Notes: a model not told the origin generated them from the sequence alone. Counted from the stretch's first letter, positions 34,868 to 43,926 are shown. The stretch: 64,000 bases of DNA from Lacrimispora defluvii (GCA_013036995.1 JAAOXG010000008.1:157772-221771); one strand, 5' to 3'. A program made the numbers and translations.

Positions 34868-36182
34868 AGGTCTCTCCCCTCCGGATCGGTATTCTTGCAT
34901 TTACGATAAAACCATCACTTCCATCAAATGTAACAGCTCCGTTCAGCATACGAATCCGCTCTTTCATATGCTTGGTGCCGAAACCGCTTTTCATCTCTTT
35001 ACATCCAATACCATTATCTCTGATCTGTATGAGAATATCTTCCTTTTCCATTTTCATGGTTACCCAGATCTCTTTTGCCTGCCCGTGGCGTATGGCATTG
35101 GTAATCCCTTCCTGAACCACACGGTAAATGGCATTCTCTTCGTCCTCTCCAAATTTTAAATTGCTGACCCTGCAGTCAAAATAGACTCTTGTTTCCGATA
35201 CGGCATTGATGTCAGTCACCATCTTGTTAATGGCAAATTCCAGACTGAACCGGTCCAGGGCATCGGGTCTTAGTTCGCTGACAGAACGGCGGATGTCCTT
35301 AATCCCGTCTCTGGTAACTTTCGATATCAGTTCCAGCTGCTTTTTTGTCTGTTCCGGTGAGATGCTGAGAATCGCAATGCATGCATCAATTCCAGCTGAA
35401 ATCCCTGTGAGTGTATGCCCCAGGGTATCATGAATTTCCCTTGCCAGGCGGTTACGTTCTCTGGTCTCCGCCATTTTTTCGGCCATAAGAGAATACTTTT
35501 GCAGCTGTTCGTTCACATCGTGGAGTTTTTCGTTTAATCCGTGTATTTCATCGATATTTCCCTGCTGTTCATTGATAATATTGACACAGTAAGCAACAAA
35601 CAGGATTACATTCAAGGATATGAAAATGTTATAAACACTCAGAAAATACTGCTGTTTTGAGGCACTGTAAAAAGCAATATAATCCTGTATGGAATACAGT
35701 CTGTAAGAGATTGACAGCAGTTCATAATCGGCAAGGATAAAACTTCCGATGGCAACGGCTGCCAGTATATATCTGGATTTTCCATTTTTTACATAGAGAA
35801 TCACATTGGAAAATACCAGCAGCAGGATTCCATTATAGTTGAAATTCAGTTCAATGATAATGGCAAAGCATGCAATAAAATCTGCAACCAGACTGGTTAA
35901 AATAACCTTGCTGTTATTGGGAAACAACCGGTCTCTGATCACCATGCTTAAGGTTAGAAAACCTAACAACAGGACACAAAGCCAGATTTTGGCATAGGGA
36001 TACCAGACGATGGCCTGAATTTCATTTAAAAATTCTCTGGCATCGTAGGATCTTCGGATTTTTTCAATGGTAGCGTATATAAAAATGCTGATCCCCATTA
36101 CGGATATAATATTAATAACCAGGATTGCGGTCTGTAAAATCCTGATCCTGCCGTTAAATTTATTATCTTCCATCTCTCTCAC
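34860..36182 (-). CDS. Sensor histidine kinase, NarL-partner type (HisKA_3)
   Basis: A 440-residue membrane kinase. About six hydrophobic segments fill the first 200 residues with little outside the membrane, followed by a short coiled coil (IDEIHGLNEKLHDVNEQLQKY), the HisKA_3 motif REIHDTLGHTL with the phosphorylated His, and the ATPase domain (EGITNAIRHG, IRDNGIGC). The start abuts the stop of the upstream binding-protein gene. Because the kinase has no large sensor domain, the adjacent binding lipoprotein could be its ligand receptor. Confidence 0.92.
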   Translation of the reverse strand: MREMEDNKFNGRIRILQTAILVINIISVMGISIFIYATIEKIRRSYDAREFLNEIQAIVWYPYAKIWLCVLLLGFLTLSMVIRDRLFPNNSKVILTSLVADFIACFAIIIELNFNYNGILLLVFSNVILYVKNGKSRYILAAVAIGSFILADYELLSISYRLYSIQDYIAFYSASKQQYFLSVYNIFISLNVILFVAYCVNIINEQQGNIDEIHGLNEKLHDVNEQLQKYSLMAEKMAETRERNRLAREIHDTLGHTLTGISAGIDACIAILSISPEQTKKQLELISKVTRDGIKDIRRSVSELRPDALDRFSLEFAINKMVTDINAVSETRVYFDCRVSNLKFGEDEENAIYRVVQEGITNAIRHGQAKEIWVTMKMEKEDILIQIRDNGIGCKEMKSGFGTKHMKERIRMLNGAVTFDGSDGFIVNARIPIRRGETYD

Positions 36183-37130
36183 CTACTGCCAGCCGTCGAT
36201 TTCGTATTCAGCCAGATTGTCCTTTGTAATTAAGGTACTGGACAGACTGATGTATGGATCCACTGGTTCTCCGTTTAAGTACCGGTAAGCGGTTTCCGCA
36301 GCAACCCTTCCAATGGCTTTGGGGCTTTGGGCACTGGTTCCGGTCACATATCCCATGTCCAGAATCGCCTTAAAGTCAGGAGAACCGTCTATACCGTAGA
36401 TTAAGACTCCATCTTCCTTTCTGGCCTGCTGAAGTGCTGCCAGCGCACCAAGAGCCGTAGGGTCGTTGCCGCCAAGAACTACATCAAACCCTATATTCTG
36501 ATTTAAAAACTCCTCCATTACTTTGGACGAAACCTCAATTTCTCCTGCTGCCGCATGCCGGTATACCACCCGGTAATTGGGATTGCCTGCTATGGCATCG
36601 GTAAACCCCTGTGCCCGGTAGGTAATAGACATCTGAATGGGATTATCCAGTATTACAATATCCGCAGATTTCCTGCGCTTCATCATATCCAGGGCGCAAA
36701 GCTGACCTGCCTGATAGTTGTCCGTTTCAATCACGGATATGACCAGATCCCGGTCCTTTACCACAGTATCTACGTTAATCACTGCCACGCCTGCTTTTTT
36801 ACAGGCGAGTAAAGCCGGACGGACCTCTTCCCAGTCCACCGGATTTAAGAAAAGCATGCTGATTCCTTCGTCGATAAGTTCTTCAATCTGTTCATTCTGC
36901 TTCTTCTGATCCTGCAAGGGATCTCTGGTTAAAAGAATATCTCCATTGGCTTCCACCACTTCTTCAATCCCCTGTCCCAAAACATTAAAGTAGGGATTAT
37001 TCCGTGTCATATAGGTGGCTCCAAATATGAGAGCTTTATGAGGAGGTGCTTCGTCCTTCCTCCTGCTGCAGCCAGCCAGCAAGGCTGCAATCAGTGCAAT
37101 TAAGAGAAATATCCCAGCCTTTCTCTTCAT
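36183..37130 (-). CDS. Ribose-type sugar-binding lipoprotein, linked to the kinase
   Basis: A 315-residue lipoprotein with lipobox LAGC (Cys near 21) and the type 1 periplasmic-binding fold (NPYFNVLGQGIEEVVEANGD, GGNDPTALGALAALQQA, IDGSPDFKAILDMG, LAEYEIDGWQ). It is clearly similar to the importer binding protein at 39805-40911, ending in the same YxxDGWQ. It heads the transcript with the kinase and regulator and is separated from the permease by a terminator. This build resembles XylFII-LytS type systems, where a binding protein activates a kinase. Confidence 0.88.
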   Translation of the reverse strand: MKRKAGIFLLIALIAALLAGCSRRKDEAPPHKALIFGATYMTRNNPYFNVLGQGIEEVVEANGDILLTRDPLQDQKKQNEQIEELIDEGISMLFLNPVDWEEVRPALLACKKAGVAVINVDTVVKDRDLVISVIETDNYQAGQLCALDMMKRRKSADIVILDNPIQMSITYRAQGFTDAIAGNPNYRVVYRHAAAGEIEVSSKVMEEFLNQNIGFDVVLGGNDPTALGALAALQQARKEDGVLIYGIDGSPDFKAILDMGYVTGTSAQSPKAIGRVAAETAYRYLNGEPVDPYISLSSTLITKDNLAEYEIDGWQ

Positions 37131-37167
37131 GTATAAACACCCCCGTGTTTTTTTATTTATTATATCA

Positions 37168-37197
37168 CAAAAAGCGTTTCTCTGTTAAGGAAACGCT
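37168..37197 (-). terminator. Intrinsic terminator after the importer permease
   Basis: AGCGTTTC (37173-37180) pairs with GAAACGCT (37190-37197) and the minus strand continues with TTTTTGTG. A TATAAT at 37159-37164 (minus) just after it may start the next transcript. A separate 13-base palindrome, CTGCACAGTGCAG, lies at 37200-37212. Confidence 0.78.
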
Positions 37198-37216
37198 CTC
37201 TGCACAGTGCAGAATT

Positions 37217-38185
37217 CTAGCCCTTTTTCTTATTCCGCAAGTAGTCTACAAATACTGCCAGTAGAATGACAATGCCTTTTACTACATACTGCCAGAATGA
37301 GTTAACATTCAAAAGATTCAGTCCGTTGTTTAATACACCAATAATCAGCCCTCCGATAATGGTGCCTCCGATTTTACCGGAACCGCCTGCCATGGAAGTT
37401 CCTCCAACCACAACTGCCGCAATGGCATCCATTTCTGCTCCGTCTCCTGCAGTGGGCTGCCCGGAATACATACGGGAAGCGAGGACAACACCTGCAAGAC
37501 CTGCCATAAGTCCGGAATAGGTATGTACCAGTAATTTTACTCTTGCAGTACTGATTCCGGAGAATCTGGCGGCCTGGGAATTGCCTCCCACTGCATAGAT
37601 GTGGCGTCCCAGCTTTGTCTTATTCATAATAACTGCAGTTATGATTAATACAAATACCAGGATTATAACAGGGGTGGGAACTCCTCCAATGTAGCCGGCA
37701 CCAAGAAACTGCCATTTCTTTGTTACGACTCTTACGGGAGAACCGCCGGTATAGACGTAGGCCAGACCTTTTGCCACATTCATGGTGGCAAGTGTAACAA
37801 TAAACGGCGGAATGGTTGTTTTTGAGATAACCACACCGTTTGCCATACCAACTGCCGTACCGATGAGAACGCCGATTAATATCGCTGCAGATATGGGAAG
37901 ATTGTAACGTGCCACACAGCCTGCAGCAACACAGCCGGACAGGGCTATAATGGAACCTACGGAAAGGTCGATTCCTCCTAAAATAATTACCATGGTCATT
38001 CCGCATGCAAGGAATAAGTTGGAAGAAATCTGCCTCAGTACATTAAAAATATTTTTATGTGTCAGAAATACACCGCTGGTCTTTGGAAATATGGACAGGA
38101 AAATACACAGAATCAGCAGTGCACCGATAATTCCGATGTTATCTTTTAAATACTGTTTTACATTTTTTTGAATTCTAGTTGTCAT
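37217..38185 (-). CDS. Ribose-type sugar ABC transporter permease
   Basis: A 322-residue RbsC-like permease with about ten hydrophobic segments, the conserved loop TKLGRHIYAVGGNSQAARFSGI and the GGTSMAGGSGKIGG segment. It forms the importer with the ATPase (38204-39691) and the binding protein (39805-40911). The substrate is probably the sugar handled by the isomerase, kinase and aldolase upstream. Confidence 0.92.
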   Translation of the reverse strand: MTTRIQKNVKQYLKDNIGIIGALLILCIFLSIFPKTSGVFLTHKNIFNVLRQISSNLFLACGMTMVIILGGIDLSVGSIIALSGCVAAGCVARYNLPISAAILIGVLIGTAVGMANGVVISKTTIPPFIVTLATMNVAKGLAYVYTGGSPVRVVTKKWQFLGAGYIGGVPTPVIILVFVLIITAVIMNKTKLGRHIYAVGGNSQAARFSGISTARVKLLVHTYSGLMAGLAGVVLASRMYSGQPTAGDGAEMDAIAAVVVGGTSMAGGSGKIGGTIIGGLIIGVLNNGLNLLNVNSFWQYVVKGIVILLAVFVDYLRNKKKG

Positions 38186-38203
38186 CTGATTTCTCCCTCT
38201 TTC

Positions 38204-39691
38204 CTACTTGGCTGCCAGCTTCATAATCTGTTCCTGGGTTATGTTTTCGCTATGGTGGAAACAGCCGGTGGTTCTTCCGTCACACATGACATATACCCGG
38301 TCGCTCATGTTAAGAATTTCCGGCAGTTCGGAAGAAATCATGATTATTGACATTCCCTCTTTGACCAGTTCATTCATGGTTGCATATATTTCTGATTTCG
38401 CCCCTACATCCACGCCTCTGGTAGGCTCATCAAGAATCAGGATGTCAGGAGAGGTGGCAAGCCATCTTCCGATCATGACCTTCTGCTGGTTTCCACCGGA
38501 TAAGTTTCCAATCAGCTGTTCCTGGGATGGTGTCTTTGTATCCATCATTTCAATATATTTTCTGGTTATTTCTTCTTCTTTTTTTAAATTGACCAGTATC
38601 CCTTTGATAAAAGATTTAAGCACTTCTATTGTGGAGTTAAAGCGCACGCTCTGCACCGGATAGAGACCTTCCTGCTTCCGGTCCTCGGGAACCAGTGCTA
38701 TTTTGTAGTTCATGGCATCCAAAGGAGATTTGATTTTTGCCGGTTTTCCATTTACATAGATATCCCCGGACAGACATGGGGTCAGACCAAAAATGCATTT
38801 CATGGTCTCACTTCTGCCTGCTCCCACTAATCCGGCAAAACCGATGATCTCTCCCTTGCGCAGTTCAAAGCTCGCTCCTTTTACCATCCTGCCGTCTGTT
38901 ATATTTTCACATTTTAATACAACATCTCCCGGTTCTTTATAATCCCGGGTATAATATTTAGTCAGTTCCCGCCCAACCATCATGGAGATTAACTGGTCTC
39001 TTGAAGTGTCCTTCACAACTTTTGTTCCTACATAGGAGCCGTCCCTTAAAACAGTCACTCTGTCACAGATCTGCTCCAGCTCATCCATTTTATGGGATAT
39101 ATATATAATTCCCACACCTTTTCTGGTCAGCATACGCATGGTCTGAAACAAAAACTCCACCTCTTTATCCGATATGGAGGAGGTTGGCTCATCCATGACC
39201 AGTATTTTTGAACGGTAGGAAATGGCTTTTACGATTTCCACCATCTGCTGCTGGGCAATGGTTAAATCCTTGACAAAGGCTTCCGGAGAGATGCTCATAT
39301 GATAATCATCTAAGAGCTTACCTGCTTCCCGCTCCATTGTGTCATGATCTATAAAACCGCCCTTTCCAGGTTCCCGTCCAAGAAAGATATTTTCTGCTAC
39401 GGTCATATGAGGGACCAGTACCAGTTCCTGATGGATGATGGAAATTCCGCTGGCATGAGAAGCATTTACTCCATCAATGACCACCTTCTGTCCTTCAATG
39501 AAAATTTCCCCCTCTTCTGCAATATAAATTCCGCCTAAAACCTTGATTAACGTGGATTTTCCAGCCCCGTTTTCACCAAGAAGGGCATGAACTTCCCCAG
39601 GGAACAGTTCAAAATCCACTCCCTGCAATGCATTGACTCCCGGGAAGGATTTATGTATATTTTTCATTTGAAGCAGAATTTTTTCACTCAT
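38204..39691 (-). CDS. Ribose-type sugar ABC transporter ATP-binding protein
   Basis: A 495-residue two-domain ATPase (RbsA/MglA type). Walker A GENGAGKST and Walker B ILVMDEPTSS are in the first half; the second half has LSGGNQQKV and ILDEPTRGVDVGAK. The frame extends to 39718, but ATG at 39689-39691 with AGGTGA upstream begins the family N-terminus MSEKILLQMKNIHKSFPG. It lies between the binding protein and the permease. Confidence 0.93.
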   Translation of the reverse strand: MSEKILLQMKNIHKSFPGVNALQGVDFELFPGEVHALLGENGAGKSTLIKVLGGIYIAEEGEIFIEGQKVVIDGVNASHASGISIIHQELVLVPHMTVAENIFLGREPGKGGFIDHDTMEREAGKLLDDYHMSISPEAFVKDLTIAQQQMVEIVKAISYRSKILVMDEPTSSISDKEVEFLFQTMRMLTRKGVGIIYISHKMDELEQICDRVTVLRDGSYVGTKVVKDTSRDQLISMMVGRELTKYYTRDYKEPGDVVLKCENITDGRMVKGASFELRKGEIIGFAGLVGAGRSETMKCIFGLTPCLSGDIYVNGKPAKIKSPLDAMNYKIALVPEDRKQEGLYPVQSVRFNSTIEVLKSFIKGILVNLKKEEEITRKYIEMMDTKTPSQEQLIGNLSGGNQQKVMIGRWLATSPDILILDEPTRGVDVGAKSEIYATMNELVKEGMSIIMISSELPEILNMSDRVYVMCDGRTTGCFHHSENITQEQIMKLAAK

Positions 39692-39736
39692 ATATTCACC
39701 TGCCTGTTCGTTATCCATTTATGACGTCAGTCTGGA

Positions 39737-39797
39737 AAAAAGGCACCGCCTCCCGGTGCATGTAACACGCTTGTTCCAGGAGGCATGGTTCCTTTTA
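39737..39797 (-). terminator. Intercistronic hairpin between binding protein and ATPase genes
   Basis: On the minus strand a long stem (GGAACCATGCCTCCTGG with CCGGGAGGCGGTGCC, imperfect) ends in TTTTTTCC. A partial terminator here would give more binding protein than ATPase, as is common in sugar importer operons. Confidence 0.75.
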
Positions 39798-39804
39798 TCT
39801 GTAT

Positions 39805-40911
39805 TTACTGCCAGCCGTCTGTGCCATAATCCTTTACATTCTCAGATGTAATGAGGAATGTTTCCACGGGATACCGGTCAGCGACTTCTTCCCCGTTTAA
39901 GTAAGAGTACATAATGTTAACTGCAGACTGAGCGATTTTAACTGGTGACTGAGCGCCGCTTCCTTCAATGAGGGAAGTACCGGAGGCCAATTCTGCCTTA
40001 ATATCAGGTGAACCGTCTACACCATATATTTTGCAGTCCTTGATGCCTGCTGCATTTGCAGCTGCCAGTGCGCCCAGTGCAGTGGGATCATTTCCGCCGA
40101 AGATGGCAACTACATTACCATGAGCCTGAAGTAAATCTTCTGCAATTCCCATGGAAACCTCTAAATTTCCCTTTGCATCCTGCTGGGCAACAATATTGAA
40201 GTTGTGGTTTTTAATGGCATCCAAAAATCCGTTTGTTCTGTCTGTCACGGAATTCATGGTTGGGGAATCAAGAACAATGATATCTCCGCCATTTGGACAT
40301 TTCTTTACTAAATCTTCTCCGCATACAAAACCTGCATTATAGTTATCAGAGCCGGTGTAAGAAATCAGATAGGACATATCAGCTACTTCTGTATCAAAGC
40401 CTACCGTTGGAATCTTTGCTTCTTTTAACTGATCCAGAGCGGGAAGGATTCCCTCTGCTTCTGCCGGATTCATAAACATGGCATCAATTTTCTGTGAGAC
40501 TAAATCCTCAACCTGGGTGATCTGAAGAGTTACATCATTCGCCGGATCCACAGAAACCAGTTCGTCTCCCTGGGCTTCAATCATTTCCCGCATGGTCTTT
40601 TCGATTGTTACAAAGAATGGATTGGTACCGTCCATACAGGTATATCCGAATTTATAATGCTTACTTGGATCTTTCTTTTTTACATTTGCATCTGCCATGT
40701 TTACGGCAGAATCTGATTTTACCCCAGCTTTTGTTTCTGTTTTTGCCTCAGCTTTTGTTTCAGCCTTTGTTTCCGCTTTTGTGGTCTCCGCTGCTTTTGT
40801 TGTTTCAGGCGCCTTTGTTTCTGGTTCCCCATTGCTGCAGCCTGCCACAGACATTCCGGCAAGAGCTGCACACATCAGAATTGCGGCAAGCTTTTTTGTG
40901 CTTTTTTTCAT
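39805..40911 (-). CDS. Ribose-type sugar-binding lipoprotein of the importer
   Basis: A 368-residue lipoprotein with lipobox VAGC (Cys near 25), then a repetitive Glu/Thr/Lys/Ala linker (about residues 30-65, repeats of ETKAE) and a type 1 periplasmic-binding domain (GYTCMDGTNPFFVTIEKTMREM, GGNDPTALGALAAANAAG, DGSPDIKAEL, YGTDGWQ). The linker probably spans the cell wall. It is the first gene of the importer transcript; AAGGAGG precedes the ATG. It is related to the sensor-linked binding protein at 36183-37130. Confidence 0.92.
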   Translation of the reverse strand: MKKSTKKLAAILMCAALAGMSVAGCSNGEPETKAPETTKAAETTKAETKAETKAEAKTETKAGVKSDSAVNMADANVKKKDPSKHYKFGYTCMDGTNPFFVTIEKTMREMIEAQGDELVSVDPANDVTLQITQVEDLVSQKIDAMFMNPAEAEGILPALDQLKEAKIPTVGFDTEVADMSYLISYTGSDNYNAGFVCGEDLVKKCPNGGDIIVLDSPTMNSVTDRTNGFLDAIKNHNFNIVAQQDAKGNLEVSMGIAEDLLQAHGNVVAIFGGNDPTALGALAAANAAGIKDCKIYGVDGSPDIKAELASGTSLIEGSGAQSPVKIAQSAVNIMYSYLNGEEVADRYPVETFLITSENVKDYGTDGWQ

Positions 40912-40960
40912 GGTAAATCCTCCTTATACATTATATAATTGTGTTATATGCTGCATAAAC

Positions 40961-41026
40961 ATCATATCACTCGGCTGATTTTAAAACATGTGCACAATGT
41001 AACTAGTTTTCCATTACATTTGTCAT
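40961..41026 (-). promoter_or_regulatory. Importer promoter region with motifs shared with the kinase promoter
   Basis: On the minus strand TATGAT (40961-40966) is a candidate -10 with a poor -35. Upstream lie TGCACAATG (plus-strand 40991-40999) and ACATTTGTCAT (41016-41026). Both words recur at 43918-43926 and 43899-43909 before the kinase gene. A further TTGCACAAT is at 41083-41091. The weak -35 suggests activator dependence. Confidence 0.5.
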
Positions 41027-41090
41027 ATTTAATTTGCTGTATTAAGGGAATTCGGATTGTCCATGCCTGAATTTTCATCACATTGCACAA

Positions 41091-41771
41091 TTACTCCGCT
41101 TCCGGGTATTCGTTGCAAAGGAGACGGTAAGGGGGCTCGTCTTCTTCTATTTTGGGGAAGCGGCCGACTGGCTGGTAAAACCGGTTGTCCTCCTGATCAT
41201 CGTTACACATGGATACTTCACCGAGCAGCACCGGGCCGGAATGGGGTTCCACATGAAAGTCATGGTAGAGATAAGGATAAATGGTAATGCTCTCCCCAGG
41301 GCGCAGTGTTACCACGGTACCGGCAGGAACCATATAACTTCTTCCATCACTGTTAACTGTTACGTCAGAATTAGAAAAATCTCCGTCCGGGCCGGATTCG
41401 TAAACACGGATCTGCACATTGCCTCCCCCTCTGTTTATAATGTCCTCCATTTTCGTCCAGTGAAAATGCATGGCAGCTGACTGTCCCTCTTTTAAGAAGA
41501 GCAGTTTTTCTGCATAGGTCTTTGTATATTTCTTTTGTTTCACATTACCATTTCGAAGAGTAATCAGCGAAAAGCCAATACGGTCAAAATTCCCAAGTCC
41601 AAAATCCGTAATATCCCAGCCAAGCATATTGTCACGGATTTCATCGTATTCATGCCCTTTTTCTTTCCATTCTTCCGGCGTAAAACTGCAAAATGGCGGA
41701 AGGGAGAATCCACATTTCTGAATCATCTGTTCCATATCCTTTAAGGCTTTGTTAACTTCAGAACGTTTCAT
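41091..41771 (-). CDS. D-lyxose (mannose) isomerase
   Basis: A 226-residue cupin enzyme of the D-lyxose ketol-isomerase family, which interconverts D-lyxose and D-xylulose and usually D-mannose and D-fructose. The metal-binding motif MHFHWTKMEDIINRGGG is present (His, His, Glu), and a later His in YLYHDFHVE completes the set. The length fits the 226-228-residue type. The frame extends to 41855 inside the aldolase gene; the ATG at 41769-41771 is chosen because the family starts here and it follows the aldolase stop by five bases. It acts with the kinase and aldolase. Confidence 0.88.
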   Translation of the reverse strand: MKRSEVNKALKDMEQMIQKCGFSLPPFCSFTPEEWKEKGHEYDEIRDNMLGWDITDFGLGNFDRIGFSLITLRNGNVKQKKYTKTYAEKLLFLKEGQSAAMHFHWTKMEDIINRGGGNVQIRVYESGPDGDFSNSDVTVNSDGRSYMVPAGTVVTLRPGESITIYPYLYHDFHVEPHSGPVLLGEVSMCNDDQEDNRFYQPVGRFPKIEEDEPPYRLLCNEYPEAE

Positions 41772-41776
41772 AGCAT

Positions 41777-42649
41777 TCAGCTCTCTTTCTGTTCCATACC
41801 AGAAAATACCTGAATGGTATGAAGCACGTCTTTTTTCATTGCCTCCACTCCCCAAAGGGTCACATCATGGTAAAATACCACATCTCCTGCATTAGCGGCT
41901 TTTTCCTTCACATACATGCCGCCGGCCTTTGCCAGATAGGTATAATAATTAATCTTACGGACCCCACGTTTGATGCACTGATAAAAATCTTCATCGCTGA
42001 TCCCGGAACCTCCGTGCATGACAATGGGGAGAGCCACTTTGTCCCGAATCCGGCTGATTCTGTCAAGATCCAGATTAGGCTTTTTTAAATAGAGTCCGTG
42101 TACAGTGCCAAAGGAACAGGCCAATGCGTCAATCCCGGTTAGTGAAGTAAATGATTCCGCCTGGTCCGGGTCTGTGTAGCAGCTTTCTGACGCTTGGTTT
42201 CCCCCGTCTTCTCCCACGCTTTTAAATTCTTCTCTGCCCATTGCTCCGATTTCTCCTTCAACAGAAGCTCCATATGCGGCCGCAAGTTCCACTGCAATTT
42301 GAGTACCTGCAGCATTTTCCTCAAAAGAAAGGGCGGAACCATCGTACATAATGGAGGTAAATCCCATGTCCAGGGCCTGTTTTAACTTCTTAAAATCGTC
42401 TCCGTGATCCAGGTGTACTGCTACGGGAACGGCCGCATGTTCTGCCATCATAACCATGATGGGTCCCATGATGGAAAGGGGGATAATTGTTTCATGGACA
42501 GGTGCAAACTGTAAAATGACTGGCTGTCCGGTTTCCTCCGCAGCTCCTAATACTGCCTGAATTCCCTCCAGAGAAGTAATATTAAAGGCGCCTACAGCAA
42601 TGTTTCTGGCTTCTGCCAGGTTAAGAATTGATTTCATGGTAACAAGCAT
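41777..42649 (-). CDS. Class II (zinc) ketose-bisphosphate aldolase
   Basis: A 290-residue aldolase of the FbaA/GatY family that splits a ketose phosphate into dihydroxyacetone phosphate and an aldehyde. Motifs are GAFNITSLEGIQAV near the N-terminus, VHLDHGDDF (zinc His), GEIGAMGREE, and MHGGSGISDEDF. ATG at 42647-42649 follows AAGGAGG; a longer frame to 42700 overlaps the kinase gene and is not supported. Fructose- or tagatose-type substrates cannot be told apart here. Confidence 0.92.
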   Translation of the reverse strand: MLVTMKSILNLAEARNIAVGAFNITSLEGIQAVLGAAEETGQPVILQFAPVHETIIPLSIMGPIMVMMAEHAAVPVAVHLDHGDDFKKLKQALDMGFTSIMYDGSALSFEENAAGTQIAVELAAAYGASVEGEIGAMGREEFKSVGEDGGNQASESCYTDPDQAESFTSLTGIDALACSFGTVHGLYLKKPNLDLDRISRIRDKVALPIVMHGGSGISDEDFYQCIKRGVRKINYYTYLAKAGGMYVKEKAANAGDVVFYHDVTLWGVEAMKKDVLHTIQVFSGMEQKES

Positions 42650-42669
42650 ATGTAATTCCTCCTTTTCAT

Positions 42670-43806
42670 TTATGGCAGGATTCGTCTCTGTTCTTCCCAC
42701 CCGTTTTTGATTCTTTCCTCTAATATTTCGAAAGGCAGCAGCCCGCTTACTGTATCATAAGCTGTCACACAGGAAGCACCTGTTGCCGACGCAAGTTTCA
42801 CACATTCTTCTGGAGAACGTTTCTCCAGCATGGCTTTTATAAATGCGGCAATACTGGTATCTCCGGCTCCTGTGGCAGAAAGAATCCGGTCAGGCAGAAA
42901 GCTGTTCTGGAAATAAGAAATATCTGCCCAGTCTTTTAAAAATTCCGGTCCATCAGCAAACGCCTGCTTTGAAGCTGTTTTTAAGTACATTCCGGCTGCA
43001 CCGCATTTTAAAAGAACTGCCTTTGCGCCCCGCTGCAGGACCTGGTCTGCAATGGTTTCCACGTCTTTCTTTAAAGAGAGAATGGAGGTAATATCATCGC
43101 CGTCAGCAATTTCCTGCCATTTCTCATAGAGGGGACGGTTTAACAGAAATCCCAGTTCTTCGATGCTGGGTACAAAAAAATCCACATAGGGAAGCACAGA
43201 GCCAAAAATCCGGTCCCAGCGGCAGGATGCAGCTTCCGATTCCGGATCCACCGCCGCCAGATCCAGCGAGGTGGTAAGTCCAAGCTTTTTGATGCGGCTA
43301 AAAAGCTCTTTTAATTCCAGCCCGTCATTCTGGTAGAACCGCTTCATCAGTGTAGGATAACCAAAATGAAAATGAGCTGCTTTTGCCGCTTTTCTAAAAT
43401 CCACATGTTCTAAGCCAAAGGTGTCATTGCAACCGGGATTATGAAGAAATAACCGGTCAACCCCTTTTGGTGCCAGAACAATTGTGTAGGCTGTATCCTC
43501 TCCGGGAATAACCGTAATGCAGCTTTCACACCCTCTTTCCTGTATCTTTCCTTTTAGGATCTGTCCAAAGTCATCATCCCCTGTGTTTGCCATCAAAAGG
43601 ACATCTGCTCCCAGTGCATGCAGCCCAAGACCTGTGTTAAAAACTGCTCCGCCTCCGGATATGCTGGCGTTTCCCACTTCTAAAAGTTTACCGGGCTGGA
43701 AGGACTTTAGAATTTTCCTTCCGTCACTGCTTTTAAAGACTGGTGTAATATCCAGGGAAATGTGTCCGGCAACAATTATTTTTTTATTTCCCGTCTCATC
43801 TGTCAT
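42670..43806 (-). CDS. PfkB family carbohydrate kinase
   Basis: A 378-residue ribokinase-fold sugar kinase, longer than the usual 300-330 residues because of an extra central part. The N-terminal GGGAVFNTGLGLHALGADVLLMANTGDD motif and the C-terminal ATGAGDTSIAAFIKAM (catalytic Asp) are intact. AAAGGGGG precedes the ATG. It is the first gene of the kinase-aldolase-isomerase transcript. With the isomerase and aldolase it can make a short route from an imported aldose to triose phosphate; the true sugar is not determined. Confidence 0.9.
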   Translation of the reverse strand: MTDETGNKKIIVAGHISLDITPVFKSSDGRKILKSFQPGKLLEVGNASISGGGAVFNTGLGLHALGADVLLMANTGDDDFGQILKGKIQERGCESCITVIPGEDTAYTIVLAPKGVDRLFLHNPGCNDTFGLEHVDFRKAAKAAHFHFGYPTLMKRFYQNDGLELKELFSRIKKLGLTTSLDLAAVDPESEAASCRWDRIFGSVLPYVDFFVPSIEELGFLLNRPLYEKWQEIADGDDITSILSLKKDVETIADQVLQRGAKAVLLKCGAAGMYLKTASKQAFADGPEFLKDWADISYFQNSFLPDRILSATGAGDTSIAAFIKAMLEKRSPEECVKLASATGASCVTAYDTVSGLLPFEILEERIKNGWEEQRRILP

Positions 43807-43857
43807 ATAAATACCCCCTTTCCTGTCTTCATCATAACAACCGCAGGAGGAAAGTCA

Positions 43858-43926
43858 ATAATATTTATGCATATATCACTACACAACTTGTCTATATGAC
43901 ATTTGTCATGTAAATATTGCACAATG
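43858..43926 (-). promoter_or_regulatory. Kinase operon promoter and upstream palindrome
   Basis: On the minus strand TTGTGT (43881-43886) and TATTAT (43858-43863) are 17 bases apart. Directly upstream is the 14-base palindrome ATGACATTTGTCAT (43896-43909) and then TGCACAATG (43918-43926). The same words occur before the importer gene, pointing to one shared regulator. Confidence 0.6.

Noticed and set aside
40605..40978. Two overlapping repetitive plus-strand frames opposite the binding lipoprotein
   Set aside because: Their repeats only mirror the ETKAE linker of the real gene.
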